A stretch of 64,000 nucleotides of DNA from Maribacter aquivivus (lineage in GTDB: Bacteria; Bacteroidota; Bacteroidia; Flavobacteriales; Flavobacteriaceae): positions 1,364,001 to 1,428,000 of the forward strand of contig NZ_FQZX01000001.1 in assembly GCF_900142175.1 (NCBI RefSeq), read 5' to 3'. The notes beneath the pieces are model-generated. The model was not told the origin of the DNA. It did no database searches and saw only the letters and a program-made list of their open reading frames with translations. The position numbers and the translations under genes were made by a program. Positions 34,512 through 43,835 of the stretch are shown here, piece by piece (within the stretch, counting starts at the first letter, position 1; each line of letters begins with the position of its first letter).

Positions 34512-36248
34512 TTATTGTTTCAATGATAGAACATAGTTGGAAACTTCTATTATTTCGTCATTTGAAAGTTTATTTTTCCAAGCGGGCATAGCGCCGTTTG
34601 CCGATCCATTTTTGATAATAAATTTCAAATTTTCTTTTCCCTTTGCTTCTTTATCGTTAATTAAATTGGGTGCTATGGCTCCTTGTCCCTCTCTTCCGTG
34701 GCATGTTTGACAATTTTGTTGGAAGATAGTTTTTCCAGTTTTTAATCTTTTATTAAATTCTTCATTGGTTGATGATAAGATTTTAAAATTTTCTTTTCTA
34801 ATGGGTTTAAATAAGGTAATGGTCAAATTATTAAACCCAGATACGTAAATATTACCATTTATTGGGTTCTCTATAAGATCTAGAGGACCGCCATCTAAAA
34901 CTAAGCCCATATCAGAACCTAGATAATCTTGAACTATATCCTTTTTTGACCCACCAGGTCTTAGAATAATAATGTCATTGTATTGCATTCTTGTCACTAG
35001 AATACAGTTTTGCAATTTTCCATTGAATACTTTGCTTTTATATTCAATAATACCAGTGGGGGCAACGTGTGGTCCAAAATCATAAGAAAATCCTCTAAAA
35101 TTGGTATCTGCTTCTATTCCGTTATATTCAAAATTTTCAACATCTATATCACCTCGATTGAGAACGTATTCTGCTCTTAAAGGGTTTGGGTGTCCATAAT
35201 AACCGCCTTGCTCTACACGAACCATAAAATCATTTTGATCAGGCTGAGCTCCTATAATTGCTCGAATATTTTTTGGTCCTTTATAGTTTATCGATGATAG
35301 AGGCGGGACGTAGTAGGGAGATTTTGGGTTAGAGGTTGGTGTGTTTTCATTTCCTCCAGAACCATTAATGGTTGTGTATAACTGACCATTGCTATGCCAA
35401 ACTAAATCATATGCATTTCTTACACCTGTAGCATAGATTTTTAATGGTGAATTATTTTGATATGGATCATAATTTCCGCCACCATCTTTTGTTTTAACAT
35501 CTAGAGGTAGTTCATTTGGTAATTTATTGGTGTCTAAAATTAAAATAGTAGCGGATAATGATGCCTCTTGAAAAGGTTTTTGCTTTTTCTCACAATCACA
35601 CCATCCCATACCTGTGTTGGCTCCTTGACTAAAATATAGTTTACCATTCTCGTCAAAAACAATAGAGTTTGCAAAATTTTCTTGATTTGGACCAAAACGG
35701 GGCAAACCTTTTATTATTATTTCATTTCTCAGGACCTCATCTGTTTCGCTGCTTAATTGTAAACGTGTTATACTACCAGCCCAATCTATTTTATCTTGAT
35801 TCATAGAAGAATTTGAGAACTTTACCCAATCACTATCGGTTTCTGAGTTTGAAGTCCAAATAATTAAACTATCGGAACTGGATATGGGGTCGAAAGCTAA
35901 ACCTATTGTGAATTTTGATAAGTCGCCATATGGTTTAAAGGTGTGTTCTAATTGTAATTCTCCAGTCGGCTGAATGTTAAACCGTAAAATCTGTCCATTA
36001 ATTTCACTTGCATATAGCTTGTGGTCAGGTCCGATAACTAAACTGGTAAATTGTCCTTTAATAGTTTTGTCTAAATTGACTTTTTGGAAGAGAATACCAT
36101 CTAATTCATTGTTAGGCATTGTGTTGTATATGCGTATTTGTCTATTTATATATCTATTGATTCGATTTGGATAAAACACAAGAATTAGTAATAATCCTAA
36201 AGTAAATAGCATTGCGACTTTTTTTGATTTACCATTCATACAAATCAT
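34512..36248 (-). CDS. membrane-anchored PQQ-type sugar dehydrogenase-like propeller with C-terminal cytochrome c
   Basis: The 578-aa protein has one N-terminal membrane helix (about residues 10-27). A six-bladed glucose/sorbosone-dehydrogenase-like propeller covers about 45-490 (QFTSLVIGPDHKLYASEINGQILRF, ANSIVFDENGKLYFSQGANTG, IYATGVRNAYDLVWHSNGQLYTTING). A class I cytochrome c domain follows, with CQTCH at 513-517 and the Met ligand in GAMPAW. Members pass electrons from a substrate via PQQ to heme, though many propellers of this type lack PQQ activity. It is the last gene of the right EPS operon; a much larger relative (51635-58765) sits near its start. The anchor suggests action at the periplasmic face. 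An ATG three codons on (36239) is an equally good start. Confidence 0.87.
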   Translation of the reverse strand: MICMNGKSKKVAMLFTLGLLLILVFYPNRINRYINRQIRIYNTMPNNELDGILFQKVNLDKTIKGQFTSLVIGPDHKLYASEINGQILRFNIQPTGELQLEHTFKPYGDLSKFTIGLAFDPISSSDSLIIWTSNSETDSDWVKFSNSSMNQDKIDWAGSITRLQLSSETDEVLRNEIIIKGLPRFGPNQENFANSIVFDENGKLYFSQGANTGMGWCDCEKKQKPFQEASLSATILILDTNKLPNELPLDVKTKDGGGNYDPYQNNSPLKIYATGVRNAYDLVWHSNGQLYTTINGSGGNENTPTSNPKSPYYVPPLSSINYKGPKNIRAIIGAQPDQNDFMVRVEQGGYYGHPNPLRAEYVLNRGDIDVENFEYNGIEADTNFRGFSYDFGPHVAPTGIIEYKSKVFNGKLQNCILVTRMQYNDIIILRPGGSKKDIVQDYLGSDMGLVLDGGPLDLIENPINGNIYVSGFNNLTITLFKPIRKENFKILSSTNEEFNKRLKTGKTIFQQNCQTCHGREGQGAIAPNLINDKEAKGKENLKFIIKNGSANGAMPAWKNKLSNDEIIEVSNYVLSLKQ

Positions 36249-36272
36249 TAAATAGATGAATTTTTTTAAAAT

Positions 36273-37178
36273 TTAAAGCCTTATTTGATAATTCTGCAGT
36301 ATAAACAACTTCATTTTTTCTTTATCGCCTCCGCAATGCTTTTTTATTTCATAAATTTTGGCATCTACTAAGGTTCTATACCACCAACCTTGTAAAAAAT
36401 GCCATAAAAATCCTTCTTTACCTTGTGTAAAGCCAAGTTTTAAAAAATAACGGTAAATAAAATATATAAAGGATCGCCAAAAGAGGGGCATATTAGCGTA
36501 TTTTTTTTTCTTGTCTCGTTTGGACAAGGCGTCTTTTGACATCTCATATTGCAATACTTCTGAAGATTTCGGTTTTATAAAGTTGTATTCTAAATTTAAT
36601 AAATCTATCGCCTCTCTAATAGAATATCCATCATGTTTTTGAATCCACCAACCAAGGGGGTTTAAATTATGGTCTACAAAGTATCCTTCAAAATGGATGC
36701 TTTTTCCCTTTGTCAATACTATATGCTCATCCATCCATCTTTCCTCACAAAATCCATGCTTATTTTTAAATAATCTTAGCATGTTCATTTGTAACATTCC
36801 CTTGGTCATTAATGTATTAAGAAAATACATTTTTCGTTCGAATACTATTCCTGATATATTTTTTTCTAAACGTGGTAGTTTTCGATTGATTTCGGAAATC
36901 AAGTCTGCCATTAAATATTCATCGGCATCTAGACGAAAAACCCACTCGGTAGTAATTGGCAAGTTGTTCAAGCCCCAATTTAGCTGTTTGGCATAATTAT
37001 TTTCCCATTTATTTTGGTATACTTTTGCACCTAACGATTCTGCAATGTGAATTGTATTGTCGGTAGAAAATGAATCTACCAAAAAGATTTCTTCAGAAAA
37101 TTTTTGAGCATTTTTTATACAGCGTTCTATATGCTTTTCTTCATTATAAGTTAGAATGATTGTAGATATGGTATCCAT
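36273..37178 (-). CDS. family 2 glycosyltransferase (WaaE/KdtX-like)
   Basis: From the ATG at 37178 (301 aa) the protein begins MDTISTIILTYNEEKHIERC. It continues IFLVDSFSTDNT and TEWVFRLDADEYL, the latter holding the DxDE metal-binding site. GFCEERWMDEHIVL near residue 165 is typical of the WaaE/KdtX branch of GT2, and a C-terminal hydrophobic/aromatic tail follows. A longer frame to 37238 would overlap the acetyltransferase by 61 bases in another frame and adds residues unlike this family. With the ATG at 37178 the gene overlaps the preceding stop by one base (TAATG), the signature of translational coupling. Confidence 0.88.
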   Translation of the reverse strand: MDTISTIILTYNEEKHIERCIKNAQKFSEEIFLVDSFSTDNTIHIAESLGAKVYQNKWENNYAKQLNWGLNNLPITTEWVFRLDADEYLMADLISEINRKLPRLEKNISGIVFERKMYFLNTLMTKGMLQMNMLRLFKNKHGFCEERWMDEHIVLTKGKSIHFEGYFVDHNLNPLGWWIQKHDGYSIREAIDLLNLEYNFIKPKSSEVLQYEMSKDALSKRDKKKKYANMPLFWRSFIYFIYRYFLKLGFTQGKEGFLWHFLQGWWYRTLVDAKIYEIKKHCGGDKEKMKLFILQNYQIRL

Positions 37179-37729
37179 TAGCTTTTTATTTCTCTGATTT
37201 TTATAAATTTTGCAGGATTTCCGCCAACTACTGTCCAAGAATCTATTTTCTTAAACACAGCCGATCTTGCTCCAACAACGGCTCCATCTTCAATTATAAC
37301 CCCTGGTCCTATAAATGCATCTGCGCATACCCAAACTTGATTTTTTATATATATAGGAGCTGCGTACCATTCTAAAGATGGTGTTGTGTGGTAGTGAGAA
37401 CTAGCGCAGATATAACTTTTCTGAGAAATTATAGTGTTTGACCCTATGCAGACCAAGCCTTGGTTATAGATATCTACATTGCGCCCTATTGCACTAAACG
37501 AGCCCATTTCTAAGTTCCAGGGTGCCCAAATTTTTACACTTGCATATATTAAACTATTGTTACCTATTTTGGCACCAAATAGTCTTAAGATGAAGTTTCG
37601 CCATGTACGAAAAATGTTAAGAAAAAAGACGCGAAAGAATAAAATATAAGTAATTGACCAAATAACCCTTTTTATCCTACTTTTTAATGTAAAAGGATCA
37701 TGATATTTAGACATGTCAATTCTATTCAT
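37178..37729 (-). CDS. WcaF-like hexapeptide-repeat acetyltransferase
   Basis: The 183-aa protein has a positively charged hydrophobic N-terminus (FTLKSRIKRVIWSITYILFF). A left-handed beta-helix follows: IGNNSLIYASVKIWAPWNLEMGSFSAIGRNVDIYNQG, ICASSHYHT with likely catalytic His residues, and IGPGVIIEDGAVVGARSAVF. It ends VVGGNPAKFIKIREI. This matches putative colanic-acid acetyltransferases of the WcaF type, which O-acetylate a repeat-unit sugar from acetyl-CoA. It is coupled by a one-base overlap with the downstream glycosyltransferase. The acetylated residue is unknown. Confidence 0.9.
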   Translation of the reverse strand: MNRIDMSKYHDPFTLKSRIKRVIWSITYILFFRVFFLNIFRTWRNFILRLFGAKIGNNSLIYASVKIWAPWNLEMGSFSAIGRNVDIYNQGLVCIGSNTIISQKSYICASSHYHTTPSLEWYAAPIYIKNQVWVCADAFIGPGVIIEDGAVVGARSAVFKKIDSWTVVGGNPAKFIKIREIKS

Positions 37730-37748
37730 TAAATATACTATTAGATTG

Positions 37749-38534
37749 TTATTGAACTTTTAAAGATTGAAATCTCATTAGATTATAAACTGGTTTTAAG
37801 TTTTTGGCTATAAAATGAGAAGAAGTAATTAACTTTTCTATCATCCAAATCTTAACTGAACTATAATTTAAAATTTCTTTACGAATCTTATTTGCTTCTG
37901 CTAGACCCTGTTTTTTATTTACACTGGAAACTCCATCTAAGTTGAACAGGCAAATCCAATTATCGATGTATTGAATATTTGATGCCTTGCTCAAAAATTC
38001 AATTGTGAATTTATAATCAGCAGAAATAGGATAGTTATGTTGATCAAAAGATAAATTATTTTCTTTTATAATTTTGAGTGAGTATATCATGGCTTGATGA
38101 TTTGTAAACATACCATACCATGAATACTTGTGGTTTCTAGCTTTCTTGTAGTTTAGGTCATTTGAATTATGTTGTTTTACAACGGCATTGCCATAAATGA
38201 AGTCAGACTCTTTGGTTTTAACATCTTCAAATATAGAAGATAGTGTGTGCTTGTTAAATAAAGAGTCTCCACTGTTTATAAAGATCACATAATCTCCCGT
38301 AGATAGGCTTAAACCTTTATTCATTGCATCGTACAATCCTTTATCAGGTTCAGAAATAAAAACATTTATCTTTTCATTGTATTTATTTATTATATCTGTA
38401 GTTCCATCATTAGAAGCTCCATCTATTATAATATATTCTTGGTTTAAATATGTTTGATTTATACAGCTAAGAATCGTCTTTTCAATTGTTTTCACTTCAT
38501 TATAGGAGATAGTTATAATGGATATTTTTTTCAT
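37749..38534 (-). CDS. family 2 glycosyltransferase
   Basis: The 261-aa protein starts MKKISIITISYNEVKTIEKTI. It contains YIIIDGASNDGTTDIINKY (GT-A nucleotide-binding Asp) and GDYVIFINSGDSLF (the metal-site region, here NSGD in place of DxD). GNAVVKQ, GMFTNHQAMIYS and ADYKFTIEFL follow. It resembles the WcaE/WcaA-like GT2 branch found in capsule loci. It should transfer one hexose or deoxyhexose in the cytoplasm. It lies five bases downstream of the preceding glycosyltransferase gene and 19 bases before the acetyltransferase start, on the same strand. Confidence 0.88.
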   Translation of the reverse strand: MKKISIITISYNEVKTIEKTILSCINQTYLNQEYIIIDGASNDGTTDIINKYNEKINVFISEPDKGLYDAMNKGLSLSTGDYVIFINSGDSLFNKHTLSSIFEDVKTKESDFIYGNAVVKQHNSNDLNYKKARNHKYSWYGMFTNHQAMIYSLKIIKENNLSFDQHNYPISADYKFTIEFLSKASNIQYIDNWICLFNLDGVSSVNKKQGLAEANKIRKEILNYSSVKIWMIEKLITSSHFIAKNLKPVYNLMRFQSLKVQ

Positions 38535-38539
38535 AGTCG

Positions 38540-39712
38540 TTAATTTTTTAGCAAACCATTTAGAAAAGTATTCGCAGTGATTTCTATAGAGAAATATTCT
38601 TTGTAAACATTTATAGCAGATTGGGCAAAATTTTCTTTTACTTGAAAATCGAAATCATACCATTTTCTTAGTAAAGCTTCTGTGCCTATCATGGTATCTT
38701 GTTCAATAATACCGGCATTACCTTGTTCTATTTCACGCCAAATATTAACCTTGTTACTTATAAGCACAGGTTTTCTACAAGCCAATGCTTCAACAACAGC
38801 GATACCAAAATTTTCTTGATGGCTTGGAAGAATAAAGACATCACTTTCGTAAAATGCCCCCCATTTAGAAAGCCCTTTTAACATACCCGGAAATATGATG
38901 TTATTTGATGTTGAGGCTAGTTGTTGCATCGCTATTCCATAAGACTCTTCCAAACCTGGTCCGGCGATTATTAATTGGGGCAAGTTTTGTATTTCTTTTT
39001 CTAGTTTTAAATAAGCCATGATCAAAAGATCAACTCCTTTTTTAGGATGTACCCTACTTAGAAAGATAATATGAGGTTTCCCGTTCCATTGGGGTACTTG
39101 TTTTGAAAAAGCATTTCGCATTGAAGAATGCTTTTTTGGGGGTGGTTGAATACCATAGCCAACATTTATTTCTGTTTTAGGATTGTAGTTGGGGAAGGTA
39201 GTCCTTGCCAATAGCAACTCTTCTTCACAGGTAAATAAAATTCCATTTGCATTGTTCACTACTTTTTTCTCAATTAATTTCCAGTAAATATCATTCCGCA
39301 GTGCTTTTAGTTTGCGTGTTGTTGCTTTTTGGAAATATGGGTCTAACATGCCATGTGGCATAACATATACTTTTGGTGATGTTTTATAATTTTTTCTATG
39401 TGTTAAAATAGATTTGATACCTGCATAACTAGAAAAAAGCCATAGCCCATGTATTATGACAATATCAAATTTATTATAGTTGTCAAGTAGCCATGGAATT
39501 AGTTTTTTATTGTATTTCCAAGGCGTTTTAGCTTCACCTAATGTATGAATAGGAAAGATATCTTGACCTAGATAATCTGCGTTTGGGCTGTCCAAACAAA
39601 CTACTTCGTTATGAACATTTGATTTTTGTAGCTCGGGAATTGCGTTTCTGATTCCTTGGCAAGGCCCTCCCTGTTTAGGATCCATACTTGGAATAATACG
39701 TAGAATGTTCAT
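38540..39712 (-). CDS. family 4 glycosyltransferase
   Basis: The 390-aa GT-B protein begins MNILRIIPSMDPKQGGPCQGI, the glycine-rich N-terminal loop of GT4. Its C-terminal domain has IIFLSRVHPKKGVDLLIMAYL, LIIAGPGLEESY and the E-x7-E region FILPSHQENFGIAVVEALACRKPV. These enzymes are usually retaining transferases using GDP- or UDP-sugars. Its ATG overlaps the end of the upstream glycosyltransferase by four bases, so the pair is probably translationally coupled. Donor and acceptor are unknown. Confidence 0.9.
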   Translation of the reverse strand: MNILRIIPSMDPKQGGPCQGIRNAIPELQKSNVHNEVVCLDSPNADYLGQDIFPIHTLGEAKTPWKYNKKLIPWLLDNYNKFDIVIIHGLWLFSSYAGIKSILTHRKNYKTSPKVYVMPHGMLDPYFQKATTRKLKALRNDIYWKLIEKKVVNNANGILFTCEEELLLARTTFPNYNPKTEINVGYGIQPPPKKHSSMRNAFSKQVPQWNGKPHIIFLSRVHPKKGVDLLIMAYLKLEKEIQNLPQLIIAGPGLEESYGIAMQQLASTSNNIIFPGMLKGLSKWGAFYESDVFILPSHQENFGIAVVEALACRKPVLISNKVNIWREIEQGNAGIIEQDTMIGTEALLRKWYDFDFQVKENFAQSAINVYKEYFSIEITANTFLNGLLKN

Positions 39713-40698
39713 GTTTTGGCTAAATTTTGATATAGTTCAACATATTGTTTGGCTATGTTCTTAACAGAAAATCTTTTTGCGTTCACTAATCCTTTTTCAA
39801 TAATATCCAAGCGATAAACATTATCGGTAATTACCTTTTTATATGCTCTTGAAATTGACTTTTCACTAGTTGGATCAACAAATACAGCTCCATTTCCAGC
39901 AACTTCAATAATAGGCTCTATTTTTGAAGTAATAACTATTCGACCAGTTTGTTGACCTTCAATTACGGGCATTCCAAACCCTTCATATAATGAAGGAAAA
40001 TTAATTATATCACTATTAATATACTCTAATCTTATTTCTTCGTCCGTAAGATTAAACCTGTTGGAATAATCAATGTTATACATTTTTAAAAGCTGTAGTT
40101 GTAACTCGTTTAAAGTACCTATAATGCGAAGATGACAGGGTATTTCTTCTAGCGCTTTTATCGTTTTGTCTAAATTTTTATTCCAACCTGTGCCTATATG
40201 TAGAATAACCGGTCTTTCTTGATTGAAAGACTTCTTGGAAAATTTAAATATCGGGTCAACGGCGTTGTGTATAACTTCTAGTTTGTCGGTTTTAATTTTA
40301 CTGAGGATATTATTTTTGGTTTGATCAGAAATGCATACTACTTTATCGGCAATTTTTAATGGTAAATACAACCAAAACAACCATTTGTAGCAACGCTTAA
40401 AAGGGTTTTTTACATTGTCCAAAAATACAAGGTCATGTATAGTTAATACGGTTTTAACACCAATTAAAGCTATTAATACATCATGAATATGTCCTGTAAT
40501 ATGATGTATGGCATGTTTATTCTTTTTTTTATAAGTAAAAATATTATTTTTCAGAACGTCTATTGGCATAGAGCCTACGCAAGAAACTTCATAAATGGTT
40601 ATATCTAATGTGGTATCCAACTCTTTTATCAATGTTCTGAATACTCGATGTATGGAATGACCTACTTTTGGGTTTCTAAAGAAATAGTTGATTTTCAT
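39709..40698 (-). CDS. family 4 glycosyltransferase
   Basis: The 329-aa protein starts MKINYFFRNPKVGHSIHRVF and has a short N-terminal GT-B lobe. KVVCISDQTKNNIL, VIHNAVDPIF, VILHIGTGWNKNLDKTIKAL and NFPSLYEGFGMPVIEGQQTGRIV (the GT4 E-x7-E motif) identify the family. At 329 aa it is short for GT4 but complete. It lies between a CapK-like gene (11 bases upstream) and another GT4 gene (four-base overlap). It probably adds one sugar to the growing repeat unit. Confidence 0.9.
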   Translation of the reverse strand: MKINYFFRNPKVGHSIHRVFRTLIKELDTTLDITIYEVSCVGSMPIDVLKNNIFTYKKKNKHAIHHITGHIHDVLIALIGVKTVLTIHDLVFLDNVKNPFKRCYKWLFWLYLPLKIADKVVCISDQTKNNILSKIKTDKLEVIHNAVDPIFKFSKKSFNQERPVILHIGTGWNKNLDKTIKALEEIPCHLRIIGTLNELQLQLLKMYNIDYSNRFNLTDEEIRLEYINSDIINFPSLYEGFGMPVIEGQQTGRIVITSKIEPIIEVAGNGAVFVDPTSEKSISRAYKKVITDNVYRLDIIEKGLVNAKRFSVKNIAKQYVELYQNLAKT

Positions 40699-40709
40699 TC
40701 GAGGTTTTT

Positions 40710-42080
40710 TTAAATATTAGATGTTACATTACTAATAATTAATGGGGTTTTGTTCCCTACTTGACGTATTTTATTGGTTTTTGTATATCTAATTTTAATT
40801 TCAGAACGAGATCGTTTTTTTAATAAGTCCACCATTTTTTCTGCGCTGATTTTACAACCTTCTTTTATTCTAGGCACAAAATTTATTGATACTGAGAAGT
40901 CAACTTGTTGTATTAATTGGAGTTCTTTAAACATACCCATATGTTCATTGAACATTGCCATTATATGCTCTCCTTTAATATGAAGTCCAGAAGGTGTGAC
41001 AATATGAGTTGACTGTCGCCCATGTATATTATTCATTAAAGGTAAAGGAATGCCACATGTGCACTTCATTTCTTTGTATTGACCTTCATCCCCAATTTCA
41101 TAACGTATTAATGGAAAAGCATAGTTGGTTAAATCTGTCAGCAAAATTTTACCTGTTGTATTCGGTGGTATTGGCTGATTAAATTCATCTACAAATTCAA
41201 TATGAACAGTGTCTTGCATAATGTGTAGACCTTCTTTATTTGGGCATTCTGCGGCAATCAACATTATTTCGGTATTTCCATATTGATCGCATACAGGTGC
41301 ACCAAAGGCTTTTTCCATTAGTATTCTTTGTTCTTCAAATAATGGTGCAGATGTTACCCATACCATTTTGGGAGCATGTATTTTTATATTGTTATCTAAT
41401 AAATACAAGGCAAATTCGAAAACAACATCTACATATCCTTGTAATAAAGTAGGCTTAATTCTATTAAAATCCCTAACATATTTTTCTAGCTGTTTTTTCT
41501 GGGGATTAGCTGCCGCCAAGAAAATTCTTTTAGTAGGCCACCATAGAATTGTGTTAAGTATTTGTTTAAAAAATGACTTTTTAAAACGATAAATAAATGC
41601 TTGGTTTTCCCAAGGGTTAATGCCCCACCAACTTAAAATACGCCATCTAATTGGTGTTTCTGGATGTCTATTGTCATGAATTACCGAAACAGGAAGGCTG
41701 GTACTGCCAGATGTGCTAACCTTGTCACAATAAGATGGTGATACATTATTTACCTTTATAGAATGAAAATTATTACGTATTTCTTCTCTGGTTAAAGGTG
41801 GTATTTTTAAAAATTCTTCTGTTGTTAGATTACCTGTTTCATTGATTTTCAAATCTGCATATTTCTTTTTGTAGAAATCAGAATGTTCTTTTGCATGTTG
41901 AAAAATTGCATTACGCTTTTTAATATTGATACTTGAAATATTTTGATTCTTCAGCGCATCATCTGTTTTTCTATGTAATCGATCTAGCTTGGGACGTAGA
42001 ATTTTTGTCTTCAATAAAAATATCAATTTTGAAAAACTGCCACGTGCTGTTAATACATTTTTAGGGGGTGTAATTTGCAT
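40710..42080 (-). CDS. CapK/phenylacetate-CoA ligase-like adenylate-forming enzyme
   Basis: The 456-aa protein belongs to the PaaK/CapK group of adenylating enzymes. It has the P-loop-like KVSTSGSTSLPVSV, QYGNTEIMLIAAEC (the aromatic-G-x-TE region) and LLTDLTNYAFPLIRYEIGDEG, followed by a cysteine pair CTCG. CapK-like proteins are frequent in capsule loci but their substrate is generally unproven. Activation of a carboxylic acid for attachment to a sugar is a reasonable inference. The TSGST core diverges after the threonine (SLPV instead of GKP), so activity should not be assumed. It sits 103 bases downstream of the WcaI-like gene. Confidence 0.85.
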   Translation of the reverse strand: MQITPPKNVLTARGSFSKLIFLLKTKILRPKLDRLHRKTDDALKNQNISSINIKKRNAIFQHAKEHSDFYKKKYADLKINETGNLTTEEFLKIPPLTREEIRNNFHSIKVNNVSPSYCDKVSTSGSTSLPVSVIHDNRHPETPIRWRILSWWGINPWENQAFIYRFKKSFFKQILNTILWWPTKRIFLAAANPQKKQLEKYVRDFNRIKPTLLQGYVDVVFEFALYLLDNNIKIHAPKMVWVTSAPLFEEQRILMEKAFGAPVCDQYGNTEIMLIAAECPNKEGLHIMQDTVHIEFVDEFNQPIPPNTTGKILLTDLTNYAFPLIRYEIGDEGQYKEMKCTCGIPLPLMNNIHGRQSTHIVTPSGLHIKGEHIMAMFNEHMGMFKELQLIQQVDFSVSINFVPRIKEGCKISAEKMVDLLKKRSRSEIKIRYTKTNKIRQVGNKTPLIISNVTSNI

Positions 42081-42183
42081 AAACGTTTTAGTTAATATTT
42101 AAATTCTAATCAACTATAATTTAACTGGATATTATTTCTAAAGCCTAGGTATTTCATTTATTAATGGGTTTAATGTCACTATT

Positions 42184-43443
42184 TTATTCGTGTAAAAGTC
42201 GATTGTTAAAGGAGTGCATAATGTTGTCAATAGCCAAATGTTCTTCGGCATAGGTTCTTGCAGCTTGTTTTATATTATGATTGTTTGTATTAAGATATGC
42301 CTCTAAAATACCGGTGTTTAAAGCTTCTTGATTTTCCGCAGATACTAAAAGCCCCATACGATATTTACAGACCACTTTGTGTAATGTAGATTTGGCATTT
42401 GCAGTAATTAGTGCTAAGCCTCCTACGGCCAAAATAGTAGTAAGTTTGGATGGCATGACCAAATCACTAGCTTTTTCTTTTTGAATAATTAAATGCATAT
42501 CTGCCATGTTTAAAAAGGTATTAAATTCTTCTTTAGGCTGTAATGGCATAAAACTTACATTATCTAATTCCATAAGTTCGGCTTTGTTTTTTAGAATTTC
42601 TTTGTAAGGTCCTGTACCGCAAATTATAAATTGAAGATTGCGATGAGCGTTTAGTGCTTTTGCAGTTTCTAGTATAGCTTCTAGTCCTTGTTTTTCGCCG
42701 ATTGCACCAGAATATAACACTACGTAATCACTCAATTTAAAACCGAACTTCTCTTTTAATAGACCCTTTTCCTTTATTGGAAAAAAGTTATTTGTTTCTG
42801 TCCAATTAGGAAAGAGACTTATAGGCTTATGGGCTTTTTTACCTATTCGATCAATCATTCCTTCAGAAATACTACTTATAACGTCTGTATTTTGAAATAT
42901 ATAATGTTCTACTTTATATAACATTTTCAATAAATTATTAGACTTAATTATTCCCAAGTCTTGAGCAGCTTCAATTTGCATATCCTGAATGTGATATAAA
43001 TGTTTGGCACCTCGAATCTTTTTTTGAAATACACCAATTAATCCTAGTTGAAAAGAAGGTGCGACCGTAATAACCCAATCGAATTTCTTTTGAAATAGAA
43101 TAGGGGTACTACCCAAAAGTGCCGATATCGAAAAAGAGGTGTCTAAAAGCATACGTTTTAAGCCATTTGGTTTATTAGGTACGTACATAGGACATCTAAT
43201 AATATTTAACCTACCACCTGATTCGTAATGTTTGGTTTCTTTCTTATACCAAAATCTATTTTTTCGATAAGGTTCCTGAACTTTCCAATAAGGATAATAT
43301 GGATATGCGGTAAATACACAACAATGGTGTCCTTCTTGAGCCAACCAATGCATCATTTCTCCAGAATATTTGCCTATTCCGGTCAATTCGGGTGAAAAAT
43401 TATACCCAATGAATAAAATACGTTTAGTGTTTTTTAGTTCCAT
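42184..43443 (-). CDS. WcaI-like family 4 glycosyltransferase
   Basis: The 419-aa protein starts KRILFIGYNFSPELTGIGKYSGEMMHWLA and continues CVFTAYPYYPYWKV, HIQDMQIEAAQDLGII, LFPNWTETNNFFPI and VVLYSGAIGEKQGLEAIL. This is the pattern of the colanic-acid transferase WcaI, which is thought to act on a fucosyl acceptor. That fits with GDP-fucose genes in the locus but is not proof. The usual GT4 E-x7-E region is relaxed (VMPSKLTTILAVGGLALI), as in WcaI. A 392-bp gap precedes it, so an internal promoter is possible. Confidence 0.88.
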   Translation of the reverse strand: MELKNTKRILFIGYNFSPELTGIGKYSGEMMHWLAQEGHHCCVFTAYPYYPYWKVQEPYRKNRFWYKKETKHYESGGRLNIIRCPMYVPNKPNGLKRMLLDTSFSISALLGSTPILFQKKFDWVITVAPSFQLGLIGVFQKKIRGAKHLYHIQDMQIEAAQDLGIIKSNNLLKMLYKVEHYIFQNTDVISSISEGMIDRIGKKAHKPISLFPNWTETNNFFPIKEKGLLKEKFGFKLSDYVVLYSGAIGEKQGLEAILETAKALNAHRNLQFIICGTGPYKEILKNKAELMELDNVSFMPLQPKEEFNTFLNMADMHLIIQKEKASDLVMPSKLTTILAVGGLALITANAKSTLHKVVCKYRMGLLVSAENQEALNTGILEAYLNTNNHNIKQAARTYAEEHLAIDNIMHSFNNRLLHE

Positions 43444-43835
43444 TTCGTGTTCGTTTTTAAGCGTTATTTAATTAACCAAATCTTATAAGTCTGGGTTAAA
43501 ACTATTTTTAGCTTTCATTATCTATCAGACCATATTTCAAGTGTTTTTGGTATGGAGAGAATGTGCTATTTATGTTATAACAATATGCTCAAGTTGATTT
43601 TAAGGCAATCTTACAGATCAAAATGTTTTTAAATGAGTTATATGCGGTCTCAAAAGGCTCGCATTTGTCATTTAAAAATAATGGGAGAACACGGGGGAAG
43701 TTTACATGATAATAATGTTGAAATAAAAATTAAAAATTATAGGTTTTATAAACCTTAGAGTGTATTCTAATTGAACGTTAGATAATATTTCTAATTATGC
43801 TTTATTGCTTCTATTCTATATTCATTAATTGAAGG
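43444..43835. other. 392-bp gap inside the right EPS operon
   Basis: No coding frame is convincing. One small palindrome AGGTTT-TAT-AAACCT is at 43741-43755. In an otherwise tightly packed minus-strand operon this is the largest gap downstream of the PST gene, so it may hold an internal promoter or mark an inserted or deleted gene. Confidence 0.35.
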
